Shown one piece after another: positions 10,493-20,687 of a DNA stretch of 64,000 nucleotides (positions within the stretch are counted from its first letter, which is position 1; the number at the start of each line of letters is the position of its first letter). The notes under the pieces were generated by a model, which was given only the letters and a program-made list of their open reading frames with translations, was not told where the DNA came from and made no database searches. The translations under genes and the position numbers were made by a program. Source of the DNA: Bacteroides sp. (GTDB lineage: Bacteria > Bacteroidota > Bacteroidia > Bacteroidales > Bacteroidaceae); contig JAJQAY010000039.1 in NCBI GenBank assembly GCA_021203515.1, forward strand, positions 16,570 through 80,569, written 5' to 3'.

Positions 10493-11109
10493 TGAAGATT
10501 ATTGCGGTAGGAATGAACTATGCCCTCCACAACCAGGAGCTGGGGCATACTCAAGTAAATAAAGAGCCGGTTATCTTCCTGAAACCCGATTCGGCTCTTC
10601 TCAAAGACGGTAAGCCGTTCTTTATTCCCGATTTCTCCAATGAAGTCCATTACGAGACGGAAGTCGTGGTGCGCATCTGCCGTTTGGGCAAGAATATCGC
10701 TCCGCGCTTTGCGCACCGCTATTACGATGCCGTGACGGTGGGCATCGACTTCACCGCACGCGACCTGCAACGCCAGTTCCGCGAAGCGGGCAATCCGTGG
10801 GAACTGTGCAAAGGCTTTGATAACTCGGCAGCTATCGGCACATTCATTCCGTTGGAACAGGCGGGCGGCAACGTGCAGCAACTCGATTTCCACCTGGATA
10901 TCGACGGACAGGAAGTGCAGCGCGGCAATACGGCCGATATGCTTTTCAAGGTAGACGACATCATCGCTTATGTCAGCCGCTTCATGACGTTGAAGATTGG
11001 CGACCTGCTGTATACCGGTACTCCCGCCGGTGTCGGTCCGGTCAGCATAGGCCAGCATCTGCAAGGATACCTCGGGGAGGAGAAATTGCTGGACTTTTAT
11101 ATCCGCTAA
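10492..11109 (+). CDS. Fumarylacetoacetate hydrolase (FAH) family protein
   Basis: KIIAVGMNYALHNQELG...VGIDFTARDLQ...GDLLYTGTPAGVGPV; ATG overlaps rex stop (TAATG). Confidence 0.92.
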   Translation: MKIIAVGMNYALHNQELGHTQVNKEPVIFLKPDSALLKDGKPFFIPDFSNEVHYETEVVVRICRLGKNIAPRFAHRYYDAVTVGIDFTARDLQRQFREAGNPWELCKGFDNSAAIGTFIPLEQAGGNVQQLDFHLDIDGQEVQRGNTADMLFKVDDIIAYVSRFMTLKIGDLLYTGTPAGVGPVSIGQHLQGYLGEEKLLDFYIR

Positions 11110-11129
11110 CTATTATACTACAGAACAAT

Positions 11130-11609
11130 ATGAAGATACGTGTGGGTTTTGGCTTCGACGTCCACCAACTGGTGGCAGGCCGCGAACTTTGGTTGGGCGG
11201 TATTCTCCTGGAACATGAAAAAGGATTGCTCGGACACTCGGATGCCGATGTGCTTATCCATGCCATCTGCGATGCCTTGTTGGGGGCCGCCAATATGCGC
11301 GACATCGGCTATCACTTTCCCGATACGGCAGGCGAGTTCAAGAACATCGACAGCAAGGTTTTGTTGAAGAAGACGGTGGAACTGATTGCAACGAAAGGTT
11401 ATTCCGTGGGAAACATCGACGCAACCATCTGTGCCGAACATCCCAAACTGAAAGCTCACATTCCCGCCATGCAGCAAACCCTTTCCGAAGTGATGGGCAT
11501 TGATGAAGAGGACATCTCCATCAAAGCCACCACTACGGAGAAACTGGGCTTTACCGGTCGTGAAGAAGGCATTTCGGCCTATGCGACGGTATTAATAGAA
11601 AAAGATTAA
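11130..11609 (+). CDS. ispF: 2-C-methyl-D-erythritol 2,4-cyclodiphosphate synthase
   Basis: MKIRVGFGFDVHQLVAGRELWLGG...LGHSDADVLIHAICDALLGAA...KATTTEKLGFTGREEGI. Confidence 0.97.
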   Translation: MKIRVGFGFDVHQLVAGRELWLGGILLEHEKGLLGHSDADVLIHAICDALLGAANMRDIGYHFPDTAGEFKNIDSKVLLKKTVELIATKGYSVGNIDATICAEHPKLKAHIPAMQQTLSEVMGIDEEDISIKATTTEKLGFTGREEGISAYATVLIEKD

Positions 11610-13612
11610 TTCTCTGCAAGGGAAGCCGGTGTCGTCTGGCGGCAGTTGATATTCCGCAGTTTCCCTATAAATCCGTTTCTGGCATCACCTATTTGTTGCA
11701 TAGGGAAGACAAGTGTTTCTTGTATATACATCTTGTCTTTGCGCTTATGGGTATAGTTGTAGTGCTGCTGGATGCGGCCCTCCAGGCGTTCCGCTTTCGC
11801 ATCGTTAATGTAGAGGGTCGTACCTTTGTAGTCGCCTTCGATGCGTACTTTCGTCCATTCTCCTGCGGGGAGGGTGGTGCTGTGGAATACGAAGGTATAT
11901 CCGTCACGGCTGAAGGCCAGTTTCCCTTTATTCTCCCTGTTGGCATATACCGTGGAATGCGGGCCTTTGAACAATATGGCACTGATATTCTGCTTCTTAT
12001 CCGGATTTATCTCGAACTCCACCGCATAAGGATAACCTATCTCAGGCAAGGGAGTGACGATGCTGTCCGTTCCGTTCAGGGAAAGTTCCTCTTTCTGTCC
12101 CGGCAGCATGACTTCACCCTGCAAGCACCCCAACAGATTGATACCCGGAGCTTCGGGCATCTCCTTGCACACCTTTTCAAATGCTTCGTAGGAAACCGCT
12201 TCGTTCTTTCCCCTCCACATCTTTTCAGCAAGTACCTGCGCGGCAGGGAAAGTGCGGTAATGAACATCCTGCTCAGAAACACCGTTGCCGCAATGGTCGT
12301 TCCACACGGCAAACATGGCTCCAAGAAGCCCCGGAGTACCTTCGGGCACTTCTTCGCGAGAGTTTACCTTGCCTACCCGCCAGTTCTCGTATAGCCATTT
12401 GGTATCGAGGAAGTCGCGGTAATAGCCGGCAGCGGGCACTATATACAGACAGGTGTCGCAAGTATTGATAATCTTATATCCCTTTTTCAGCGAAGCTATC
12501 GGGTCAATCCAGTCATACGACCACGCATTGATAGTCACATTCTCCGATTTAACCGGAGTGTTCCCCTTCAGCCAGCGCAAGGCGCCCCACATGCGGACAT
12601 TCTTTCCGTATTTCTCCACAAACTTTAAATATCTGTCGGTGAAATAGCGGAAGCGTTCCGCTTCTTTTGCATTATACTCGTCCGTACCGATATGCACGTC
12701 CGGGTCGATAAATACGGGATTGTCACCAGAGAGATATTCATCCAGCAAGGCATCCATGAAGCGGTATGTTTCTTCTTTATACAAATCCAGGTGGTCCATG
12801 CCGTACTTGTCGCTTCCTATCTCGGGCTTGTATTGCGTGAAAGCCAGTGAGTGAGCCGGTATGTCGATTTCGGGAACGATATTTATGCCATACTCCATTC
12901 CCAGCAGTTGGAGGTCGACGAATTCCTTCTTGGTGTAGGAACCGTCTTTGGCGGTCAGTCCCGGAAAACGCTCACTCTCCAGGCGGAAGGCGGCATAGGT
13001 CTTGTTCCAGTCATTGTCGAAGAACTGCACAAAGCCGTTATCGTTGAGATGTACCTGAAATTCGTTTATCTTATAGAAAGAGAGTATCTTGACATATTGC
13101 CGCAGATAGTCCATCGTGAAGAACTTACGTCCGACATCGAGCATAAAGCCACGGTTGGGGTGTTGCGGATAGTCGCGTGCAACCCCTTTGGGCATCGCGC
13201 CTTGCTCGCCATAAAGTATTTGCAGCAGGCTTCGTGTTCCCCAGAATACGCCGCGAGGGGTCGGGGCGGAGATACCGGCATAACGGTTGACCGTGAGGAT
13301 ATACCCCTCTTCACCCAGTTGCTCATCGGGCCTCGTCAGCGAAAGGTAAATATCGCTCTTCCCCGGCTTTCCGGTCTTTACGGAATACTTCCAGCCCAGC
13401 AGGTCTTCCAAGTCCTGCACAAGGGTGGTTGCTACGCTGTTCAATGTTGCTTCATCGGCAGGAGCGATGACGATGCTGCCTTCGGCGGGCAGTACGAGTT
13501 TTCCACTTCCCGCCTTCCACTCTTGCAGGGCGGGGATTACTTTCGGACTTGTTTCTTTGGACGATACAGACAAGGCTATTGTCAATAAACAAATAGTGAG
13601 TAGTTTTTTCAT
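11606..13612 (-). CDS. GH20 beta-N-acetylhexosaminidase, secreted
   Basis: Signal peptide; GFMLDVGRKFFTMDYLRQYVKILSFYKINEFQVHLNDN...VHIGTDEYN catalytic D-E pair; 668 aa intact. Confidence 0.92.
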   Translation of the reverse strand: MKKLLTICLLTIALSVSSKETSPKVIPALQEWKAGSGKLVLPAEGSIVIAPADEATLNSVATTLVQDLEDLLGWKYSVKTGKPGKSDIYLSLTRPDEQLGEEGYILTVNRYAGISAPTPRGVFWGTRSLLQILYGEQGAMPKGVARDYPQHPNRGFMLDVGRKFFTMDYLRQYVKILSFYKINEFQVHLNDNGFVQFFDNDWNKTYAAFRLESERFPGLTAKDGSYTKKEFVDLQLLGMEYGINIVPEIDIPAHSLAFTQYKPEIGSDKYGMDHLDLYKEETYRFMDALLDEYLSGDNPVFIDPDVHIGTDEYNAKEAERFRYFTDRYLKFVEKYGKNVRMWGALRWLKGNTPVKSENVTINAWSYDWIDPIASLKKGYKIINTCDTCLYIVPAAGYYRDFLDTKWLYENWRVGKVNSREEVPEGTPGLLGAMFAVWNDHCGNGVSEQDVHYRTFPAAQVLAEKMWRGKNEAVSYEAFEKVCKEMPEAPGINLLGCLQGEVMLPGQKEELSLNGTDSIVTPLPEIGYPYAVEFEINPDKKQNISAILFKGPHSTVYANRENKGKLAFSRDGYTFVFHSTTLPAGEWTKVRIEGDYKGTTLYINDAKAERLEGRIQQHYNYTHKRKDKMYIQETLVFPMQQIGDARNGFIGKLRNINCRQTTPASLAEN

Positions 13613-13762
13613 AAGTATATCAATTAATTAGATTTTACAAAGTTATGGATAATTCGAGAAAAAACACGCCTGTCGGGGGCATAATAATTTGCTATTATTG
13701 CAACATCATAAACCTATTCGGCATAATTTGATTATTTTTGCCTGTAGAAAAAAGAATTGCTT

Positions 13763-14818
13763 ATGGATAAGATAAAAACCGGATTGGCTGCTTACGGGAT
13801 GTCGGGACAAGTATTTCACGTTCCCTTCCTCTCTACCAATCCCCATTTTGAACTGACTGCTATCACCGAGCGTAGCAAAGACCTGTCGCGTGCAAAGTAT
13901 CCCGAGGCCCGCATTGTCCGCAGTTTTGAGGAACTGATAAACACGGACGGACTGGAGTTGGTGGTTATCAATACACCGGACAGCACCCATTACGAATATG
14001 CCCGCCGTGCACTCCAGGCCGGCAAGCATGTAGTCGTAGAGAAACCTTTCACCTCCACGGTAGAAGAAGGGGAGGCACTTGTGGCCCTTGCCGCTGAAAA
14101 AGGGTTGACATTGAGCGTTTATCAGAACCGTCGGTGGGGCAGCGACTTCCTGACGGTCAAAGAGGTGTTGTCCAAAGGCCTGTTGGGACATCTTGTGGAG
14201 TTCGAGTCCACCTTTCCCCGTTATCGCAACTTCATCAAGCCCAACACGTGGAAGGAAACCGGAGAAAGCGGCGGAGGACTGACCTATAACCTGGGTTCCC
14301 ACCTTATAGACCAGGCTGTGCAACTGTTTGGTATGCCTGCATTCGTATTTGCCGATATTGCCACCTTGCGGGCGGGCGGCAAGGTGGACGACTATTTCGT
14401 TATCCATTTGCTGCAACCGTTCCAGGCGCCCGAAGTGAAGATAACCTTGAAAGCCAGCTACCTGATGTGCGAGAATGAACCGCGCTTCGTGCTTCATGGC
14501 AGGGAGGGGTCTTACGTGAAGTACGGTCTCGACCCTAAGGAAGCAGACTTGACAAAAGGCCTGTTGCCCGATACTCCCCATTGGGGCGAGGAAGACAAAT
14601 CCATTTGGGGAATGCTTCATACGGAAAGGAACGGAGAGGTAGTACGTGAACCCTATCCGAGCCTTCCCGGAAATTACGGTGCTTTCTATGAGAACATCTA
14701 CCGGCATATCCGCCAGGGAGAACCTTTGCAGAGCGATGCCCGCGAGGTGATTGGAGTAATCCGGCTGATAGAAGCGGTACTGGAAAGCAATGCTACGCGG
14801 AAAGTGATTGCACTCTAA
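13763..14818 (+). CDS. Gfo/Idh/MocA family oxidoreductase
   Basis: KIKTGLAAYGMSGQVFHVPFLSTNPHFEL...VVEKPFTSTVEEGEALVALA; likely ATG at 13763. Confidence 0.93.
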   Translation: MDKIKTGLAAYGMSGQVFHVPFLSTNPHFELTAITERSKDLSRAKYPEARIVRSFEELINTDGLELVVINTPDSTHYEYARRALQAGKHVVVEKPFTSTVEEGEALVALAAEKGLTLSVYQNRRWGSDFLTVKEVLSKGLLGHLVEFESTFPRYRNFIKPNTWKETGESGGGLTYNLGSHLIDQAVQLFGMPAFVFADIATLRAGGKVDDYFVIHLLQPFQAPEVKITLKASYLMCENEPRFVLHGREGSYVKYGLDPKEADLTKGLLPDTPHWGEEDKSIWGMLHTERNGEVVREPYPSLPGNYGAFYENIYRHIRQGEPLQSDAREVIGVIRLIEAVLESNATRKVIAL

Positions 14819-15666
14819 TACGCTATCTTCACATGCGTCAGCCGCGTGTATTTCGTATTTCCCGCTATATAAGTACGCGCTATCCGGGCGGATAAGACTT
14901 GCAGGATTTCCCCCTCCTGATAAGCATGCTCCACGGCCGGCAGTCGGCACGACTCCCGGCTGGCAACGTGCGAACTCACCCGGAACGTGACGAAGTTTCC
15001 GGCAGCATCTTTCAACTTCAACACCTGCCGCACATAGAAGTAAGGAGTTGTTCCTTTAACCTGCGTTTTGTAAGGGTCGTCTTCCAGGCGGACGCTGAGA
15101 ACGGTCAGGGACAGATTTCCTATCTTGTCTCCCTCTTTACCCAGAAAGTTACTGGTCGGGTGCTGCTTTGCCCGTCGTTGCAGGATGTCGAGATAAACGG
15201 AATGGTAAATCCTGGCAATCTGCACAAAGCGTTCCTGCTTGGGGATGCGGGGCGTGAACTTGAAGGCTATCCAAGTCAGATAGCCGGGGTCTACTTGCAA
15301 TATCTCGTGAAGATAATGTCCGTGATACTTTCCGACGGAGATGATGTCGTCGCCCTTGCTCCGCATTCGTTTGGCATTATATTCCACCAAGAGCAACGGA
15401 CGCGAAGAGTAATAACACAGGCTGCTCGCCATCCGCAACGTTTCGTTGATGTCCGTACTGAGGTCGAAGATATAAAAGAAAGACAGCCGGGCGGGCAGGG
15501 GAGAGTAAATCCAAAGTGAATACCGAGGATGGTCCGGCCGGGGCAATACCACAACATAGGCTCCTACCTCCTTGAAAGAGGCTTTCTTCAGGTTGTATTC
15601 GTTTAGTTTCTGATACAACACGTCTTGCTCGGCAACAGATATGCCTGGAATAAGCGGATTTGCCAT
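14815..15666 (-). CDS. Hypothetical protein with an ExoX-C-like GKYxGxxxxEIxxxDPGYLxW segment
   Basis: 283 aa intact; contains ISVGKYHGHYLHEILQVDPGYLTWIAFKF. Confidence 0.7.
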   Translation of the reverse strand: MANPLIPGISVAEQDVLYQKLNEYNLKKASFKEVGAYVVVLPRPDHPRYSLWIYSPLPARLSFFYIFDLSTDINETLRMASSLCYYSSRPLLLVEYNAKRMRSKGDDIISVGKYHGHYLHEILQVDPGYLTWIAFKFTPRIPKQERFVQIARIYHSVYLDILQRRAKQHPTSNFLGKEGDKIGNLSLTVLSVRLEDDPYKTQVKGTTPYFYVRQVLKLKDAAGNFVTFRVSSHVASRESCRLPAVEHAYQEGEILQVLSARIARTYIAGNTKYTRLTHVKIAY

Positions 15667-15802
15667 AGTCGTGTATTTGCTTATTCCAAATATACGAATT
15701 ATTTTTTAAAGGCAAAACATCATTGACTTATATAATGTTTCTTAGGGGAAATGAGATTTTACCCCACGGCCTTATAAATCAGAGCCTTGCATTTACCGAA
15801 TT

Positions 15803-15956
15803 TTTTTCTCAGAATGTAAAAGCATTTACCTCGTAGTGTAACGCCTTTTACCTCGTAGTGTAACGGCCTTTACCTCGTAGTGTAAATGGAGTTACCACGA
15901 GGGGTAAACGGAGCCTCCCCAAGGAGAAAACGGGTTCCCCTCTGGAGTAAACGGGG
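15803..15956. repeat. 22-bp-period tandem repeat, about 7 units
   Basis: Units begin at 15803, 15825, 15847, 15869, 15891, 15913, 15935; core tttacctcgtagtgtaa identical in three consecutive units, others degenerate. Confidence 0.88.
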
Positions 15957-15990
15957 TTATAAGTTACTTCTCTTCTATTAATAATGTAGG

Positions 15991-17045
15991 CTAGAAGCGT
16001 ACCATCAGTTCCAGTACAATTTTATCTTGTTCCGACTCTTTGGCAATACTGTTTTTAGCATAGAAGTACTTTTCGTAGTTCAGCCGCAGGTCGGTGCGGA
16101 AGGCTTTGCTCAGGCTGAAGGTGATGCCACCCGTCAGTCGTTGGCGCTTGTAGTCGGTAGTGATTAATGCGCCCTGCTCGTCAGTGGTTTTGGCGTCGCT
16201 TTGGTCCATCATCATATCGTAGCGCAGCAGGAACGACATCTTATGGAATACTTTCTTCAAGGGGAGGTCGTAATTGACGAAGGCATCCACGGCCTGCACG
16301 TCTCCGAAAGCATTGTCCGAATATTGCTTGTACAGATACTCCCCTTCGATGTGGAAACGGTCGAATTCGTAGTAGGCGCCGATGTCATACGACTGCATTC
16401 TTACCTCTTCCGGCTGGATGCTCTGTACGCTGAGCGTCAGGTTCATCCATTTGGTAACAGGAACTGGGCTTTGGCAGAATAGTTCACCTCTTTGTGCCAT
16501 TCCTTCTGGTTAGTCAGTCCCGAGCCGTTGAATAAGCCACCTTCTACGGTGATGGGTAGCTCGGTGGGCAGCGTATATCCCAGGGTGACACCGACATCGC
16601 GCACATTACCCACTTGCTTGGCAATGAACGAACGGTTGGTGAAATATTGCTGATGGGGCGAGCGGTGGGCGTCAATCGTAAACGGTACGCGCATCTGTCC
16701 GGCGGTCACTGTCAGTCCTTTTGCGGGAAAGAGGCGGGTATAGGCATCCAGCATCTTGATGTTTCCTTCATCCGAAAGGTCGATTTCGGCTTTGTAGGCC
16801 ACGGTGGGCAGCACATTACCCGTCACGCTGACGCGTGCGTTGCGCACTTCAAAGCGTCCGGCTCCCATGGTTGTCTGGTATTCGTACTTGGAACGAATGG
16901 TTCCGTGTATCTCCGGCCAATAGTCACGGTTCTCCAGTTGTTCTTTGTCAATCTTCTTTCCGTCCTCGTTGTTATAGGGACTTTGGGCTGTTGCGGCCAG
17001 GGGCAGCAAAGCGACGAGCAGTATGAGTGCGCTTTTTTTCATCAT
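15991..17045 (-). pseudogene. Phosphate-selective porin O/P family outer-membrane protein, frameshifted at ~16470
   Basis: Signal peptide MMKKSALILLVALLPLAATAQ; WPEIHGTIRSKYEYQTTMGAGRFEVRNARVSVTGNV...; continues in another frame as VTKWMNLTLSVQSIQPEEVRMQSYDIGAYYEFDRFHIEGEYLYK. Confidence 0.8.
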
Positions 17046-17272
17046 TTACAGTGTGTCAGTTTATTTATGACGGCAAAGATACGGTCATATGTGTTGTGTT
17101 TTTATGTCATACGTGTTTCGTTTTTGTTACATCTAGTGTGAAGGCATGCTAAAAAGGTATGCCTTTTTTATATCTTCTCCCTGAAAACGTGTATTTTTGC
17201 AAGCTAAAGCAATTTGATGCTGGCTTTATATGCCAATGCCCTATTGTTTGTCTTTATTAATAAAAGCAATTT

Positions 17273-18101
17273 ATGAAAACAGAAGAAATAAAAGACCTGT
17301 TCAGAAGATTTGAGGGTATTGTTTGCGAATATAATGGAGTGGAATGTTGGAGTGCAAGGGAACTCCAACATTTATTGGGTTATACAAAGTGGGATAAATT
17401 TGTTAATGTCATAGATAAGGCAAAGGGTGCTTGTGCCAATGCGGGTGAAATAATAGAGAACCATTTTCCCCAAGTGGAGAAAATGGTTGTGATAGGCTCG
17501 GGAGCTGAACGAATGATATTTGATGTGCTTTTAACTCGCTATGCTTTGTTATTTAGTTGCGCAAAATGGAGATTCTAATAAACCTGAAATTGCATTCGCT
17601 CAGAACTATTTCGCAGTACAGACCCGGCGTGCAGAGTTGGTAGAACAGCGCCTGCTTGATTATGAGCGTATACAAGCCAGGATAAAGTTAGCGGCAACAG
17701 AGAAACTTCTTTCCGGTGTTCTGTATGAACGTGGCGTTGATAATAAGGGATTTGGCATCATTCGTTCAAAAGGTGACAAAGCTTTGTTTCATCTTGATAC
17801 GAATATGTTGAAACGTAAGTTAGGAGTGCCGGAAGGTCGTCCTTTGGCCGATTTCTTACCTACTCTTGGTATAAAAGCTAAGGATTTGGCAGTAGAAATG
17901 ACTTCTATCAATGTACAGCAGAAGGATTTATATGGACAAAATCCGGTAGAGCAGGAACATGTGGATAATAATGTCGCTGTCCGTGATATGCTCGTTAGCC
18001 GAGGAATTTTCCCTGAGCAGTTGCCGGCAGGTGAGGATGTGAAGAAAGTAGAGCGTAGGTTGAAATCGGAAGAGAAGAAGATTGTTAAATCAAAGAAATA
18101 G
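17273..18101 (+). pseudogene. dinD: DNA damage-inducible protein D (DinD-like), one-base frameshift at ~17533
   Basis: WSARELQHLLGYTKWDKFVNVIDKAK...LTRYA / CYLVAQNGDSNKPEIAFAQNYFAVQTRRAELVEQRLL...DVKKVERRLKSEEKK. Confidence 0.85.
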
Positions 18102-18142
18102 AAGAGAGATAAATATACTGATGTTTAATAAATGACCAATGG

Positions 18143-19216
18143 ATGAATAGACCAGAGAAGCGAGTATTGGTAGGCATGAGTGGTGGTATAGACAGCACTG
18201 CTACATGCTTGATGTTGAGAGAACAAGGTTACGAAATAGTCGGCCTCACCATGTGGGTGTGGGGAGATGAACCGGAAGAAGCCCGTCGGCTTGCCGACAG
18301 CATGGGCATCGAGCATTATATTGCAGATGAACGCGAGTCTTTTAAAAAGATAATCGTTCAGAACTTTATTGACGAATACCGTCAGGGACGAACTCCCAAT
18401 CCTTGTGTGATGTGCAACCTGCTATTCAAGTTCCGCATCCTGACGGAATGGGCGGATAAGCTGGAGTGTAAGTACGTTGCTACGGGGCACTACAGCCGAC
18501 TGGAAGAACGGAACGGCAAGATTTATATCGTTGCCGGAGATGATGATAAGAAAGACCAGTCCTATTTCCTTTGGCGATTGGGACAAGAGGTGTTGAGGCG
18601 GTGCATCTTCCCGCTGGACACTTTTACGAAGTTGCAGACACGCGCCTATCTGCGCGATAAGGGATATACACTGAAAGCCGAAGAAGGGGAGAGCATGGAA
18701 GTCTGCTTCATTAAAGGAGACTACCGGGACTTCTTGCGCGAACATTCTCCGGAGATAGATAAGGAGATTGGCGCAGGATACTTTGTCAATTCCGAGGGGG
18801 TGAAGTTGGGAGAGCATAAAGGTTTTCCTTATTACACCATCGGACAGCGGAAAGGACTGGAGATTGCCCTCGGCAAACCCGCCTATGTGTTGAAAATCAA
18901 TCCGCAGAAGAATACCGTTATGCTGGGGGATGTAGACCAACTGAAGGCGGAATATATGCTGGTGGAGCAAGAGAACCTGGTGGACGAAGCGGAAATCTTC
19001 GGCAATGATGAACTGACGGTTCGTATTCGCTATCGCAGTAAGCCGATACCTTGCACGGTGAAGCGCTTGGAAGACGGGCGTCTGTTGGTGCATTTCCATT
19101 CGGAAGCGTCTGCCATTGCTCCGGGACAGTCCGCCGTGTTCTATGTCGGGAAGCGGGTAGTGGGCGGTTCGTTCATTGCTTCGCAGAGGGGCATCGGAAT
19201 GTTCCTGGGAAATTGA
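18143..19216 (+). CDS. mnmA: tRNA-specific 2-thiouridylase
   Basis: [18 protein letters not shown] (PP-loop), [16 protein letters not shown]. Confidence 0.95.
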   Translation: MNRPEKRVLVGMSGGIDSTATCLMLREQGYEIVGLTMWVWGDEPEEARRLADSMGIEHYIADERESFKKIIVQNFIDEYRQGRTPNPCVMCNLLFKFRILTEWADKLECKYVATGHYSRLEERNGKIYIVAGDDDKKDQSYFLWRLGQEVLRRCIFPLDTFTKLQTRAYLRDKGYTLKAEEGESMEVCFIKGDYRDFLREHSPEIDKEIGAGYFVNSEGVKLGEHKGFPYYTIGQRKGLEIALGKPAYVLKINPQKNTVMLGDVDQLKAEYMLVEQENLVDEAEIFGNDELTVRIRYRSKPIPCTVKRLEDGRLLVHFHSEASAIAPGQSAVFYVGKRVVGGSFIASQRGIGMFLGN

Positions 19217-19237
19217 GAATTAAGAATTGAAAAATAA

Positions 19238-20614
19238 ATGATGAAGAGATTGACACTTATTGCCGGGCTTGTTTTGTTTGTCACAAGCCTATCGGCGCAA
19301 CAAGATACACTGAAGTATCGCATCAGCCTGAAAGACAAGGCTGCTACTACGTATTCGTTGAAACATCCGGAGAAGTTCCTTTCGGAAAAGGCGATAGCAC
19401 GCCGGCAGAAGCAGCAGTTGCCGATAGACTCTACCGACCTTCCGGTTTGCCGCCGCTATGTAGATGAGATACGCAAGCAGGGAGTGAATATCGTGGTTAT
19501 CGGAAAGTGGGAAAACTTCGTGACGGTGTCTTGCAACGACTCTACGCTGATAGACCGCATTGCTGCATTGCCGTTTGTACGTGCCACGGAAAAGGTGTGG
19601 ATAGCTCCGAAGAATGCGGAGGTAACAGCCGGACGCGACTCGGTGTATAACAATCCTACTATATATCCCGACAGTCTTTATGGACTTGCCGCAGCGCAGA
19701 TACGTCTCAGTAAGGGTGATAAGCTGCATGAAGCGGGCTTCAAGGGGCATGGCATGACGATTGCCGTGATTGATGCCGGTTTTCATAACTTGGATAAGAT
19801 AACTGCCATGCAGAATATCCGCGTGCTGGGAGTAAAGGATTTTGTTAATCCGACAGGGGACATCTTTGCGGAAAGCAGCCACGGACTGAGCGTGCTTTCG
19901 TGCATCGGGATGAACCAACCCGGCATTATGACCGGTACGGCACCCGAAGCCTCTTTCTGGTTGTTGCGCAGCGAGGATGAGGCTTCCGAGCATCTGGTCG
20001 AGCAGGATTACTGGGCGGCTGCGGTAGAGTTTGCCGACAGTGTGGGAGTGGATGTACTGAACACTTCATTAGGTTATTATGCTTTCGATGACAAATCGAA
20101 GGACTATCAATATCGTGACTTGGACGGACGCCATGCGCTGATGTCCCGTCAGGCGTCGCACATTGCCGATAAAGGAATGGTGCTGGTGTGCAGTGCGGGT
20201 AATTCGGGCATGGGGTCGTGGAAGAAGATTACTCCTCCGGGTGATGCAGAGAATGTGCTGACGGTGGGTGCTGTCAATAAGAAAGCGCTGCTGGCTCCTT
20301 TCTCTTCTATCGGTAATACGGCGGATAACCGGGTAAAGCCGGATGTAGTGGCTGTAGGAGAGGGTTCGGATGTGATACATACGGACGGTAATCAGGGCAA
20401 GGCAAACGGTACTTCTTTCTCTTCATCGATTATGTGCGGCATGGTGGCTTGCCTGTGGCAGGCTTGTCCAACGCTGACGGCGAAAGAGGTAATAGAACTG
20501 GTGCGCCGCTCCGGAGACCGGGCCGAGTACCCTGATAATATCTATGGGTATGGGGTGCCGGATATGTGGAAGGCGTATAGCCATTTACAATTTACCATGT
20601 ACAAAGTACAATAG
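19238..20614 (+). CDS. Secreted S8 (subtilisin-like) serine peptidase
   Basis: GHGMTIAVIDAGFHN (Asp), SSHGLSVLSCIG (His), NGTSFSSSIMCGMVA (Ser); C-terminal residues encoded by a palindromic repeat. Confidence 0.93.
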   Translation: MMKRLTLIAGLVLFVTSLSAQQDTLKYRISLKDKAATTYSLKHPEKFLSEKAIARRQKQQLPIDSTDLPVCRRYVDEIRKQGVNIVVIGKWENFVTVSCNDSTLIDRIAALPFVRATEKVWIAPKNAEVTAGRDSVYNNPTIYPDSLYGLAAAQIRLSKGDKLHEAGFKGHGMTIAVIDAGFHNLDKITAMQNIRVLGVKDFVNPTGDIFAESSHGLSVLSCIGMNQPGIMTGTAPEASFWLLRSEDEASEHLVEQDYWAAAVEFADSVGVDVLNTSLGYYAFDDKSKDYQYRDLDGRHALMSRQASHIADKGMVLVCSAGNSGMGSWKKITPPGDAENVLTVGAVNKKALLAPFSSIGNTADNRVKPDVVAVGEGSDVIHTDGNQGKANGTSFSSSIMCGMVACLWQACPTLTAKEVIELVRRSGDRAEYPDNIYGYGVPDMWKAYSHLQFTMYKVQ

Positions 20615-20681
20615 GGCTGTGCTGTCACACCGAACTTAATCCGCATGGTAAATTGTACTTTGTACATGGTAAATTGTAAAT
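20583..20681. repeat. Perfect 30-bp inverted repeat (39-nt loop)
   Basis: atttacaatttaccatgtacaaagtacaat (20583-20612) vs attgtactttgtacatggtaaattgtaaat (20652-20681); related single arm at 25336-25371. Confidence 0.92.
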
Positions 20682-20687
20682 GTATTA

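Noticed and set aside
10171-11064. 297-aa minus-strand ORF
   Set aside because: Antisense to rex/FAH genes.
11693-12394. 233-aa plus-strand ORF
   Set aside because: Antisense to the GH20 gene.
13706-14950. 414-aa minus-strand ORF
   Set aside because: Antisense to the clearly recognisable Gfo/Idh/MocA gene; composition typical of a shadow ORF.
15803-15956. CRISPR array
   Set aside because: 22-bp units are directly abutting with no unique spacers and no cas genes nearby.
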